In this document: positions 32,601 to 39,025 of the stretch, piece after piece
Layout of the letters: each line of letters starts with the position of its first letter
How positions within the stretch are numbered: the stretch's first letter is position 1
Virus record (IMG/VR): IMGVR_UViG_3300025864_000029
Span: 1-40,753 of that record
DNA length: 40,753 nt
Reading direction: 5' to 3' (one strand)
Source of the DNA: a virus
Notes under the pieces: generated by a model
The model's input: the letters and a program-made list of their open reading frames with translations, nothing else
Databases searched by the model: none
What the model was told of the DNA's origin: nothing
Position numbers and translations under genes: made by a program

Positions 32601-35200
32601 AGCAACTGAAAAATGCGATTATAGCGGTTGGCGATGCTCATGTGAAGGGTATTATTTCGTCCGACCAAATTGCCGAAATATTCATGGATAAAATGAATAT
32701 CGGCAGGATTGACGACAAGGCTAAAAAGGAACTTATCGGGCTTGCAGACGACCTTTCCAAGTTTGAGCCAAATACTGCTGAATACAAGAACTTCCAGCAG
32801 GATTTAATGCAGTCCATGCAACAGGTTATCAATGACAAAATTTCACTTGACGACCAAGTTACAAGCCTGTTTTATTCATTCATGTTGTCGAGATTATCTA
32901 CACAGGGTACAAATTTAGGGGGAACTAGTATTCTTGCCGTACCTGAAACACTTCTTGAACTTATAGACATAAATCCGCTTAACCAAGGAAAATCCCTACG
33001 TAATCTGCAATCACTGTGGATGGTTCCCGAAGAAGGTTTCGCAAAAGGATTATCGGAAGGTTTGCACCATATCAAAACCGGAAAGAATATCATCCGTGAA
33101 ATTGAGAAAAAAGTAGAGGCTCCCAATGTAGGCAGAGGGTTATTCAAGGGCAAGGCGAGCTTTCTGAATAACAATGTATATGTCCAACGTGCAATGATGA
33201 GCGCAGATACGTTGATATTCAAACCGCTTCAAGGTGTAAAGGCTAGAACAGTTGCCGTTGGATTAGCCGACAAGGCTCTTAAAGAAGGCAAAATTACTAA
33301 GGACAAATATTGGGATTATGTTAAAGAGGTTTTATATCTGACCGACAATCAGAAACAGTCTGCCACAGAGCAAGCTACCCGTGAATTTGACCGTGCGAAA
33401 GAAGTGCTGTTGAAAAAGCGTGATAATCTTACTGGTAAAGTTACTGGCGTAGTTGTTTCTGAAACGAGCAAGGAAGGCATGGATATACGGAGAACATGGA
33501 TTAAGCGCAGGACTTGGGAAATAGGCGAAAGCAACCGTAATACGACACCAACCGACCACGGCACTATTGGAGATAGGAGTAAGGAATTTGGCTTAGACGG
33601 TACGCTTAACGGAGAAGGAACAGGTATTATCACTACTTCGGGAATACTGGCAGGAAAACTATCTTCTTGGAAAGTTCCAAAAGATATGCCAATGTCTGCA
33701 CAGGTTCCCATGCTTGCCGGAAAAATGACATTGAAAAATATCATAACGTTCACCCGCATCCTTGCAAATATTGCCGAATATGGACTTGACGTTGGAGCAG
33801 GCAGAGGATTCCTTACAATGGCTGTACCGTATAGCATACCGTCAGTAGTGGGATTTGATTCTAAGCCTAAACTTATATCTTGGGATAGGCGAGTGCAACG
33901 GTTGAAACGTTCTATGGCTGGCGTGGCGGGAATGACTGCATTGGGTATTCTTGCAATGGCTGGCAAAAAAGATGAAGGCGAGGATTTTGAGGGTTGGTTT
34001 GACGTTTACGGTTCCATGGTTGACGACCCTGTACGCAGAAAAAAAATGGCTACCATAGGCGCATATCCATTCTCGATACGATTTGGCAAACGTATTATTC
34101 CTTTTTCAAATATAATTCCACTCGCCGCACCATTAGCCGTTATCGGTGGCATACGTGACCGTCAGCGTGCAGGCAAATGGAAAGATACCGATTGGATGGA
34201 CAAGGCATTAGTTCCTATGATTGAAATTGGCAGAGTCACTATGAATACAGGCTTTATCAAAGGCATGAACGGCTTTGTAGATATGTTCAATCAGAATATG
34301 GGTACAGATACAACTAAGGATAAATTGGAATCATTTGCAATAAGAAGCGCAGGTAATATCGTGCCTGGTATAGCTAAGGAAGTAAGCGGTTGGTTCATGG
34401 AGAATAAAGTTGACAATAAAGATACTACCGCAAAAATATTATCGCAGATTCCCTTTTTTCAAGGGTTCGCACGTTCTTCCGTTGGCTATTTCGGTTCCCC
34501 TGTAAAAAATCATCCGTTCGGCTATTTGTCGGTCAACGCTGAAGGCTCTGACTATGAATACTTCAAACTGCTATCAGAGAAAAATGTCAAGCTAGGCAAG
34601 CCCGGCGCACCTGAAGTAAACGGCGCAATCCTAAAGGGAGAAGATGCCTACAATTACACGATAAACGCAGGTAAATATACCAAGCAGATGATTGATGCAG
34701 TCGGTTTCGACACTATCCGCAACTTTAAAAACGATAAGTGGTCAGCTAATAAGAATGAAATCATGTATAATGAGGACGGCGAAATATCGCCCGAATCCAA
34801 GACGACCACTAGGGCGAACTTACTTGTCGGTCACATGATAACCCTTGCCCGTAATCAAGGGCAGTATGAATTTGGTGAGAAAGTGCCTGACGGTGAAATA
34901 TGGATGACAAAAGAACAATTTCAGACATTCATAGGCAAATACGCTGAATCGGCAAAAAAAATACTCCCCGAATATGAAAAAAGAATACAAACCTACAATG
35001 ATGCGCATAAGGATAAACCCGTATCGTCCGAAGATGAAAAAAAGACATTCCAAAAATATCTGCTTAAAATTAAAAGCGATGCCATGAATGAAATGTGGAA
35101 GAAGGGCATGGATGCCGATGAAAGGTCGGCTTCAAAACAAAGACAGAAAGACTACTACGAAAAAGAGAAAGCAGAAAAACTTTCCGCTAAAAATCGTTGA
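26612..35200 (+). CDS. giant polyvalent-type internal virion protein
   Basis: This 2862-residue protein has three N-terminal GIDFSSVIP repeats (residues 7, 23 and 41). It then has a GDGFFG...IPTLVPTLSEDE domain (about 60-150), hydrophobic segments (about 285-370) and a ParB-like region with ISDGGHRILAAIGRGD (D875, H878, R879). An HExxGH metallopeptidase motif follows (LLHEGIGHAG, H1299, E1300, H1304), with charged helical regions separated by FSK linkers. A membrane-active stretch (about 2430-2510) and a C-terminal domain complete it. This matches polyvalent proteins that are packaged and injected to modify or protect in the new host. AAGGAAATACCGAT precedes the ATG. Confidence 0.82.
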   Translation: MTATDKGIDFSSVIPKADPVEQGIDFSSVIPQEPQANTDNGIDFSSVIPKEKPVNKYGLRLDGTAKGDGFFGALPMQDGSGNVASEISVGVGTDKWSADIPTLVPTLSEDEKTYLLKGGDPRQNKSIMQKAIKHAQGRFDMGKSQYADDKESQKTVADLQINKESAQPQMKSTGEIADEKAKNWQTYVDERTGTKPVTFADKTGKETPFKITDEASNPDQSFWNKIAVRAGRSPLSFAEPIIDMVGRYTNDPRLKSLYERSSQMSSAEQQANPAEGNTWYQKGALGVADMWAPLLATVATSLIPGLGEATFGGKLAPYMLEGKKVVPLATKLATTAGLTIWGLNGAAEIGKKLRDNGITDERIIAPLSILGGAGVGAIMHWNLSGMLFKPKPVNVDTLMNAVNGFIWNYDKTAIQGSLMMGEQTAITGFMEQLGTALDKDLKGDEFWKHVDVKKLVMDSGKAVIDALPTMMALGVGGLAHTKFTSEHATPQQKAEFKKAMGEQMQGKDLSALLPPIEVAKKEGTVSEVAQETPAPQPQMIPASELTPESKLHIADDGTVMSEDASGARTPVQMAYSKPLDTLAIALNNAGVPIDKDGNHSLADVKALHDNIVAKWADLGQTGIPDTNTVEKFITDNSQNLWFAKENGQKLTEVLTAIRKNRITPEAIKDMYERKTVEKSDALTAKSDEQLTAMRNELIDNQTKANAKGQPVPASEAKQLNDINNLLNVRKNIPQAELPLQDEAVKGKITASEAKPKMEQPEIPANKYEARKLPIVEPSKTSTIIEPKEAVKLIQSIRAGDERSKRKGEVFKNADTEKNVGTLEKRVINLSDFSEETLDYLRQSTDADRVEKYARQKIDTPVYLKINAKGNLIISDGGHRILAAIGRGDKTINALVTVEKTIVKDGLPVGEEVSKLPFPKVKKVIAEGELPTGKEATRLPFPKPINKPIFDGIKYPDNRKASDIVPAMKDAQKPAQGELPAGEEAKALPIVPKEETQPELPKTPKPKFNIGKQTKAISDEIDNSTLYGYLKRKRSDTDAILDKVKAGIDVKKITEEHNIDTEIIPAFKDGKIADETMHLEDFLQQALEERENKTQTMRDMQSANKRENERYAEMEKDINDKRQSDIKTFSEVAKITDEKAKEIADLDENNPDMGIASVLAENAKDMPSDSNLFAFYMDDVKKAVENGNTYKGQATEIFKQAQKDNADINFSKNNSKGEGRIDNAPETVTSIYDRIKKVLPFMPELVSLKDELDPAFPADARRAFAKEIGGDSAHAFYYNGKIYSFSDNFSAKDTVKRLLHEGIGHAGILKAFPELVPVLENLYKTNEAFRKLVDVTGESNRAVALQEGFAKYAESGLLKEGHPLIRKIQGLIAKMLEKMGLGEYAKSFNETDIMDMIAKSVTALGGDTKTYEKEINRVKVSAEFDRVMNGEKNKDGVKEVFKGNTPAESRVADIVNGELTDKLDAMPDASAQEKHEEYAKSREWLDRLFGEVKASEKDPSRPNIVQGVIEPIANEKNAIRKEGVRTLNWLKPLQDKLAPFTTVGKQEYEVKSDEALFAQMNELVKNVGMDKAIQLAIAKDSGVSEDVRIGILANAVNQYYDMAGALRKNGKVADADKNAFDAYSNEALRITLEAQGQGTDYGRAIRFMGQLQAIMTNPIAVEANINHQNRVVKENFVKKHEDVLAPVIKEVISDQKTSAVDRAMDDMMRAVRGDAGLLFSKAKKANEPEFSFAKDVFNLEQQVDNSKKEKTFEELETERINKAYKKATELSPELPFDKTPEGKKIIAEVMADAKNNPKKYADKLTKHKGSTLDSRGTEFDYVAYAVKDSLGEVKEITYADDMGFGLEAKSLDELKQKIGAYEGKSGKKGQGMLFSKQSDNEAKVAERARELILSPNLQDARNAGSILANEFQGKGVQPVRIKQILFETLTAIAGERKVDTKPILQKNNLDASQVRDAIAKSNKPSPVDPQQEFDFGKDFIERVTAKINFRNRDIKTRKQLKNAIIAVGDAHVKGIISSDQIAEIFMDKMNIGRIDDKAKKELIGLADDLSKFEPNTAEYKNFQQDLMQSMQQVINDKISLDDQVTSLFYSFMLSRLSTQGTNLGGTSILAVPETLLELIDINPLNQGKSLRNLQSLWMVPEEGFAKGLSEGLHHIKTGKNIIREIEKKVEAPNVGRGLFKGKASFLNNNVYVQRAMMSADTLIFKPLQGVKARTVAVGLADKALKEGKITKDKYWDYVKEVLYLTDNQKQSATEQATREFDRAKEVLLKKRDNLTGKVTGVVVSETSKEGMDIRRTWIKRRTWEIGESNRNTTPTDHGTIGDRSKEFGLDGTLNGEGTGIITTSGILAGKLSSWKVPKDMPMSAQVPMLAGKMTLKNIITFTRILANIAEYGLDVGAGRGFLTMAVPYSIPSVVGFDSKPKLISWDRRVQRLKRSMAGVAGMTALGILAMAGKKDEGEDFEGWFDVYGSMVDDPVRRKKMATIGAYPFSIRFGKRIIPFSNIIPLAAPLAVIGGIRDRQRAGKWKDTDWMDKALVPMIEIGRVTMNTGFIKGMNGFVDMFNQNMGTDTTKDKLESFAIRSAGNIVPGIAKEVSGWFMENKVDNKDTTAKILSQIPFFQGFARSSVGYFGSPVKNHPFGYLSVNAEGSDYEYFKLLSEKNVKLGKPGAPEVNGAILKGEDAYNYTINAGKYTKQMIDAVGFDTIRNFKNDKWSANKNEIMYNEDGEISPESKTTTRANLLVGHMITLARNQGQYEFGEKVPDGEIWMTKEQFQTFIGKYAESAKKILPEYEKRIQTYNDAHKDKPVSSEDEKKTFQKYLLKIKSDAMNEMWKKGMDADERSASKQRQKDYYEKEKAEKLSAKNR

Positions 35201-35236
35201 TGATAAACAGGATAAAAATATGTGATGTTTATTGCC

Positions 35237-35277
35237 TTGACAGTATTACCTTTGTAACCTATGTTACCTTTCATAAC
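35237..35277 (+). promoter_or_regulatory. strong promoter with overlapping 9-bp repeat operator
   Basis: TTGACA (35237-35242) and TATGTT (35260-35265) are 17 bp apart. Units TTACC, TAACC and TTACC start at 35246, 35255 and 35264 (9-bp period), with a degenerate ATAAC at 35273. GTAAC-CTAT-GTTAC (35254-35267) is an inverted repeat over the -10. The downstream ribbon-helix-helix protein is the obvious candidate to bind it. Confidence 0.78.
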
Positions 35278-35298
35278 AAAATAATATCGGAGTGATTT

Positions 35299-35436
35299 AT
35301 GAAAACCTACAGGCTACTTTTAGACGACGACCTGCATGCCGAAATCAAATCGGCATCCGCAAAGTCGGGCAAGACAATGAGGGAGTTTATCGTACAGGCG
35401 ATTAAGGAAGCAATTATAAAGAAAGGGAAACAGTAA
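35299..35436 (+). CDS. ribbon-helix-helix repressor candidate
   Basis: The 45-residue product is one Arc/CopG-type unit: an N-terminal strand (KTYRLLLDD), helix A (HAEIKSASAKSG), then TMREFIVQAIKEAI as helix B. Such proteins dimerise through the strand and bind repeated operators. Its promoter 60 bp upstream carries 9-bp repeats, so autoregulation is likely. TCGGAGTGATTT precedes the ATG, and its TAA overlaps the next start. It heads the operon running to the recombination genes and may control the whole module. Confidence 0.75.
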   Translation: MKTYRLLLDDDLHAEIKSASAKSGKTMREFIVQAIKEAIIKKGKQ

Positions 35437-35720
35437 TGAGTCAAAAACTACAGCCCCGATTGGTTGACTTGGTGCAGGTAAGCAAAAAATTCACCGATGG
35501 TTGGTCTAATAAAAAAGAAGCAATAATAGTTCACATGGAAGAAGAACACTATAATGTCGAAGATAGGAGAGAAATTACCGATATTGTTTGCACTTTATTT
35601 TTTCAAAATGACGGGGAGGTTTCATGGTTTCCAATTAGTCAATTAAAGGTATTAAAAAGAAATCAGCATGTTTTGCTGAAAAAATGGCAAAAAGATTTCA
35701 ATAAAAGGAGTGAGCGATAA
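35436..35720 (+). CDS. hypothetical protein
   Basis: The 94-residue protein starts in a TAATG overlap with the repressor gene, with AAAGGGAAAC upstream. A charged N-terminal half is followed by a strand-rich centre (ITDIVCTLFFQNDGEVSWFP) and a basic helix. It could be a small barrel-like nucleic-acid-associated protein, but I do not recognise it. Confidence 0.58.
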   Translation: MSQKLQPRLVDLVQVSKKFTDGWSNKKEAIIVHMEEEHYNVEDRREITDIVCTLFFQNDGEVSWFPISQLKVLKRNQHVLLKKWQKDFNKRSER

Positions 35721-36142
35721 TGTTAGACATCAAGAAAATCGAGTCGGTGGCAGTTGCAATCATGGACGTGCTTTACAGTAAGAATTTTACAGGTACAACG
35801 CTCCGTGAGGCGCAGGATGATTATTTGAAAGCATCTGACCTTGAGAAGATTGACGGTGCGCTGAACTTTTTGGGCATCCTGTCCAACCACCTTGAGCGTG
35901 AGTTCAAAATCTACACCCTTACGCAAATCCTTGAGGACGTTCTTGCCACCAAGGAATCCAAGCAGATAGCCAAGGACATTCTCGCAGGAAAGGACGGTGC
36001 TTTCAAACGTGCAAGCGATTTAGTGGTTGCAAATCAGGAGCTGATAGGCAAGACTATGAAGGAAAAGGCTGTCGGTAAGAAGGCTGTAGCTGTGAGCAAG
36101 ATGATTAAAATTGACAAGACTCCCGTCGAAAGGATTGACTGA
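35720..36142 (+). CDS. helical hypothetical protein
   Basis: The 140-residue product is almost wholly helical, with an N-terminal bundle (residues 1-95) and a Lys/Ala-rich basic end (MKEKAVGKKAVAVSKM). A good AAAGGAGTGAGCGATA precedes the ATG, and it overlaps the previous stop (TAATG). Basic, helical proteins in this position may bind DNA or a replication protein; the role is unknown. Confidence 0.6.
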   Translation: MLDIKKIESVAVAIMDVLYSKNFTGTTLREAQDDYLKASDLEKIDGALNFLGILSNHLEREFKIYTLTQILEDVLATKESKQIAKDILAGKDGAFKRASDLVVANQELIGKTMKEKAVGKKAVAVSKMIKIDKTPVERID

Positions 36143-36143
36143 A

Positions 36144-36323
36144 ATGACTAAGAAGGTTTGCGGTAGGAAAACAGAAATTTGGAGTCGCCCATGCGGCTAT
36201 TACCGTCCATTCCAAACTGTAAATCCCGATGGCACTATTGGAACCACTTTCAACAAGGGGAAGTTAAGCGAACTTAAAGACCGCAAGGTTTTCGACGTAA
36301 ATAAAACAAAACAGGAAAAATAA
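36144..36323 (+). CDS. stand-alone NrdD-like glycyl-radical peptide
   Basis: The 59-residue protein begins at 36144; a longer upstream frame overlaps the previous gene. Residues 10-51 resemble the C-terminal glycyl-radical segment of class III ribonucleotide reductase (NrdD): TEIWSRPCGYYRP (Gly18 as the candidate radical site), then FNKGK (36-40), E43 and R47. There is no room for the catalytic barrel. Similar short peptides are frequent in phages. It may supply or repair the radical site of a host NrdD, as YfiD does for pyruvate formate-lyase; this is inference. Confidence 0.65.
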   Translation: MTKKVCGRKTEIWSRPCGYYRPFQTVNPDGTIGTTFNKGKLSELKDRKVFDVNKTKQEK

Positions 36324-36326
36324 ACA

Positions 36327-36542
36327 ATGGGAAGAAAATTTGAAACATACGAGCATAGGTTAAATACTGATACGAAACCTTATTTCAAAAAAGTCGGATG
36401 CAGTATTTGCCATGATAAAACTTGTAAAACCGTGATAGAAAAAGTTGAGGAAATATCATGGTTCAGAGGCGACGATATAATAACATGGACTTGTTTAAAG
36501 TGCCATGCAAAACAAAACAAACAGGAAAGGGTTGAGAAATGA
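36327..36542 (+). CDS. zinc-ribbon small protein
   Basis: The 71-residue protein has CSIC (25-28) followed by a C33, and CLKC near residue 57, fitting one zinc ribbon with a hydrophobic middle (ISWFRGDDIITWTC). GGAAAAATAAACA precedes the ATG, and the stop overlaps the next start. It probably binds metal; the partner is unknown. Confidence 0.58.
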   Translation: MGRKFETYEHRLNTDTKPYFKKVGCSICHDKTCKTVIEKVEEISWFRGDDIITWTCLKCHAKQNKQERVEK

Positions 36543-36712
36543 AGCATCCGTGTAATTGTTGCAAAGGGTCGGGATTTGAAGTGAGGACATGTCCACGGTG
36601 TTTAGGTGCTTACGGAAAGGATTGCCGACGATGCGATAATTCGGGAGAAGTAGTTGAGGAGTGCAGAACCTGTAACGGAAACTGCGAAATTGAAACGAAA
36701 GAGGAACAATGA
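36539..36712 (+). CDS. stand-alone DnaJ-type zinc-finger protein
   Basis: This 57-residue frame lies in the gap between larger genes and overlaps the previous stop (ATGA), with AAAGGGTTGAGA before it. It contains four CxxC units (C5-C8, C18-C21, C29-C32, C42-C45), two of them followed by GxG-like or xSG residues as in CxxCxGxG. This is the pattern of the DnaJ cysteine-rich domain, which binds two zinc ions and unfolded protein. No J domain is present. It may act as a small chaperone-like or redox peptide. Confidence 0.62.
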   Translation: MKHPCNCCKGSGFEVRTCPRCLGAYGKDCRRCDNSGEVVEECRTCNGNCEIETKEEQ

Positions 36713-36768
36713 CCATCGAAACCCAATCTATAATAATAGCGTATCTGCTACTGATGATTGTAGGGTAG
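36709..36768 (+). CDS. 19-residue hydrophobic micro-ORF
   Basis: An ATGA overlap with the preceding gene opens a 19-residue frame (MTIETQSIIIAYLLLMIVG) ending in TAG, with AAGAGGAAC upstream. It would be a single membrane-spanning peptide. The overlap pattern is like that of its neighbours, but the length makes it uncertain. Confidence 0.3.
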   Translation: MTIETQSIIIAYLLLMIVG

Positions 36769-36793
36769 ATAAACAAAAAAAGGGGTAATTGAA

Positions 36794-37129
36794 ATGAAAT
36801 TTTTGACTTGCGTGATGCCGATTACATGGTTACATACCGAACATGGTTGGGGAAATGGTTATGTAGCTATTCCAAAGGAACATAAACTTTTTGGTAAAAG
36901 TTATGATTTTGCAGACGAAGCAGGAATATCCGCACATGGCGGATTGACATTTGCGGAAAACCTTAGCAATGTAAAAGATTTATTCTCAACAACAAAGAAA
37001 GACCGTGCCGATTGGTGGGTGTTCGGATTTGATACCGCACATTACGCAGACACAAAGGCGAATTGGACAGAGGATAAGGTCAAAGAAGAAACTGAATCAT
37101 TAAAAAAACAGTTGGAAAATTTAAAATAA
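36794..37129 (+). CDS. hypothetical phage protein with HGWGNGYVAI motif
   Basis: The 111-residue product opens with an aromatic segment containing HTEHGWGNGYVAIPKEHKLF and later HGGLTF and WWVFGFDTAHYAD, followed by a coiled-coil-like C-terminus (VKEETESLKKQL). The pattern is familiar from small phage proteins of unknown function. The conserved His/Asp positions hint at a metal or ligand site. AAAGGGGTAATTGAA precedes the start. Confidence 0.66.
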   Translation: MKFLTCVMPITWLHTEHGWGNGYVAIPKEHKLFGKSYDFADEAGISAHGGLTFAENLSNVKDLFSTTKKDRADWWVFGFDTAHYADTKANWTEDKVKEETESLKKQLENLK

Positions 37130-37151
37130 ACAAACAAAAAGGAGAGTTGCC

Positions 37152-38159
37152 ATGAGCGACCTAGTTAAAAGAGAGAGTGAAACCGGAATTGCCAGAACCT
37201 ACAAGTTTGAGGACTTGGAGAAAATGGCGGAAGTGCTTGCCAAATCGAAAATGTTCGGAGCGTGGGATACCAAGGATAAGGTGCTTGCCCTGTTCCTTGT
37301 CGTACAGGCTGAAAAAAGCCATCCCTGTATAGCCGTGCAGAGGTTTTTCCCCATTACCAATGCACAGGGTCAGACTGCAATAGGCAAGTGGGCAAAAGCC
37401 ATGCACATTGATTTCCAGTCATTCGGCGGTGAAATAGAGTGGCTTGTGACAAATGCGCAGGAAGCCAAGGGGTTATTCACCATGCCTGACCGTAAGCCTT
37501 TTACCTTCGGTTACACGTGGGCACAAGCGGTCAGAGCCAAACTTGTCGGCAAATCCAACTGGACTAACCATCCTGACGACATGTTGCGGAATACCGTCAT
37601 TGCAAAGGGATTGAGGGCGTACCATCCCGCATCCACTTCCTTCATGTGTTCGGAAAGTGAAGGGCTGGATAATTACGATAAAGAAGCACTTACTGGCGGT
37701 GAAGCAGGTCAAACTGGTGGCGAAGGCGAGAAGAAGCTTACTACCCCTGCGCAGGAGCTTTTCGGAGTCAAAGGGAAGGGTAAGAAGGCAAAGGAGGAAA
37801 AGGTTGTTGAGTGTACGGTAATTGTAGAACCAATACAACCTTGTGTTGAATCTACAAAGGAAACCATAGTAGGAAAAGCTATAGCTGATGCGACTATTCC
37901 ACCAGTAGAGCCAAAAAGTGAACCGGAGAAGTCTATGGAACAGGTTGCCAAGCAAGCGGCAGAGGCATCCGAGTACGTCAAGCTGATGAAGTCGCTTCCG
38001 CAAGCCAAGCTCCTAGCCTTCCTTGTCTCCATCAAGTACATCAAGCAGGGCGAAAGCTACGACAAGGTTTCTGTAACCCGTCAGCAACATGCCGTTAAGA
38101 GCTTTGCAGGGTTTAAGGCGAAGGTCGAGGCTTATGTGCCGTTCGGGCAGGGGGAGTAA
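37152..38159 (+). CDS. recT: RecT-family single-strand annealing protein
   Basis: The 335-residue protein has a RecT-like core (about 1-180). It comprises a helical start with LEKMAEVLAKSKMFG, a strand region (RFFPITNAQGQTAIGKWAKA) and WTNHPDDMLRNTVIAKGLR (137-155), the common RecT signature. The rest is a Lys/Glu/Pro linker and a C-terminal helical domain (about 270-335). RecT proteins anneal homologous single strands during phage recombination or replication. The Cas4/RecB-like nuclease at 39015 is the likely exonuclease partner. GGAGAGTTGCC precedes the ATG. Confidence 0.78.
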   Translation: MSDLVKRESETGIARTYKFEDLEKMAEVLAKSKMFGAWDTKDKVLALFLVVQAEKSHPCIAVQRFFPITNAQGQTAIGKWAKAMHIDFQSFGGEIEWLVTNAQEAKGLFTMPDRKPFTFGYTWAQAVRAKLVGKSNWTNHPDDMLRNTVIAKGLRAYHPASTSFMCSESEGLDNYDKEALTGGEAGQTGGEGEKKLTTPAQELFGVKGKGKKAKEEKVVECTVIVEPIQPCVESTKETIVGKAIADATIPPVEPKSEPEKSMEQVAKQAAEASEYVKLMKSLPQAKLLAFLVSIKYIKQGESYDKVSVTRQQHAVKSFAGFKAKVEAYVPFGQGE

Positions 38160-38160
38160 C

Positions 38161-38514
38161 GTGAAACAGGTAAAAACATTGCAGGAGTTGGCAGATACGG
38201 CGTTTGCAAAACGGGCTGTAATCTGCCCGAAAAGTTACTGTTGCAGTAAGCCTATACCGGCAGGATTCATTCTGAATATGCAGGGTGCGGAAATACTCAA
38301 ACTGCTACGTTGGGGTTTGTACGTCTACGAGCCAAAAAAGAAAACAGGCAAATGGGGCAGTATAGTTCATATCCCCATTACAAGGAAAAAGGTCGAGCAA
38401 GCGCAAAAGGATATGAATAAGGCAATGCGTAAATTTGAGGACAATATGCCGACATATACTTTATATGGAAGCAATGATGGAGTTAATTGGAAAAAATTCC
38501 TAATACAAAAGTAA
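38161..38514 (+). CDS. hypothetical protein (GTG start)
   Basis: A GTG at 38161 follows GGGGGAGTAAC and gives 117 residues; an ATG further upstream lies inside recT. The protein has an N-terminal helix, a Cys-containing segment (CPKSYCC) and a basic helical C-terminus (ITRKKVEQAQKDMNKAM). It sits between RecT and nuclease genes and may be an accessory factor. No family is recognised. Confidence 0.58.
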   Translation: MKQVKTLQELADTAFAKRAVICPKSYCCSKPIPAGFILNMQGAEILKLLRWGLYVYEPKKKTGKWGSIVHIPITRKKVEQAQKDMNKAMRKFEDNMPTYTLYGSNDGVNWKKFLIQK

Positions 38515-38545
38515 AAAAGAAAAGCATAAGGAAAGGGTTTAAGGT

Positions 38546-38743
38546 ATGAATAGAAACACACGACCAATTATCGGACAGGAGGCAATTTGCCCTGATGGAT
38601 TAGGTAGAGTTGTTTCTTTTGACGAAATATTTCCGCATGAATTTGTGGAAGTAGAAACGTACATTCACAATCGCTCATGTAAGTGGGATTGGAAAAATGT
38701 AACGTTAATAGAGTTAAAAATACAAAAGGAAAGAGGGGTTTAA
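38546..38743 (+). CDS. small beta-barrel-like hypothetical protein
   Basis: The 65-residue product (IGQEAICPDGLGRVVSFDEI, then a V/E-rich strand run and WDWKNVTLIEL) has the look of a small SH3/KOW-like barrel domain seen in phage proteins. Its start region GGGTTTAAGGTATGA is repeated at the next gene. AAGG lies before the ATG. Confidence 0.58.
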   Translation: MNRNTRPIIGQEAICPDGLGRVVSFDEIFPHEFVEVETYIHNRSCKWDWKNVTLIELKIQKERGV

Positions 38744-38746
38744 GGT

Positions 38747-39025
38747 ATGAGGGAATATCAAATTAGAAACACAGCAGATGCGCTTGCTTATATGGTAGAT
38801 TGCACACTTGCTACCGTATCTAGTATGGCGTGTCTTAAAAGTCGCAAAAAATGTGAATTTGCACGGCAGATAAGCATTGCACAAAAGGGTATAAATTGGA
38901 TGAAGGAAATGCACGTTTCCGATATATCCAACAGGGCAGAAGAAATAAATAAGAATTACAATGGCTCCGTAGAAAAGTGGACGGAACAATGGACAAAAGA
39001 AAAGGAGTCATTAAATGTTGAATAA
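38747..39025 (+). CDS. helical hypothetical protein
   Basis: This 92-residue helical protein has scattered Cys residues and a charged C-terminus. Its translation start copies the preceding gene's (15 identical bases). The end overlaps the nuclease gene by 11 bp. It has no recognised domain. Confidence 0.58.
   Translation: MREYQIRNTADALAYMVDCTLATVSSMACLKSRKKCEFARQISIAQKGINWMKEMHVSDISNRAEEINKNYNGSVEKWTEQWTKEKESLNVE

Noticed and set aside
33349-33966. Minus-strand open frame of 205 residues
   Set aside because: It is antisense to the same giant gene, whose protein reads coherently through the region, and no minus-strand gene is supported anywhere in the window.
35203-35232. ATAAACA / TGTTTAT inverted repeat after the giant gene as a terminator
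   Set aside because: The stem is A/T-rich and weak, the loop is 16 nt and no T-run follows.
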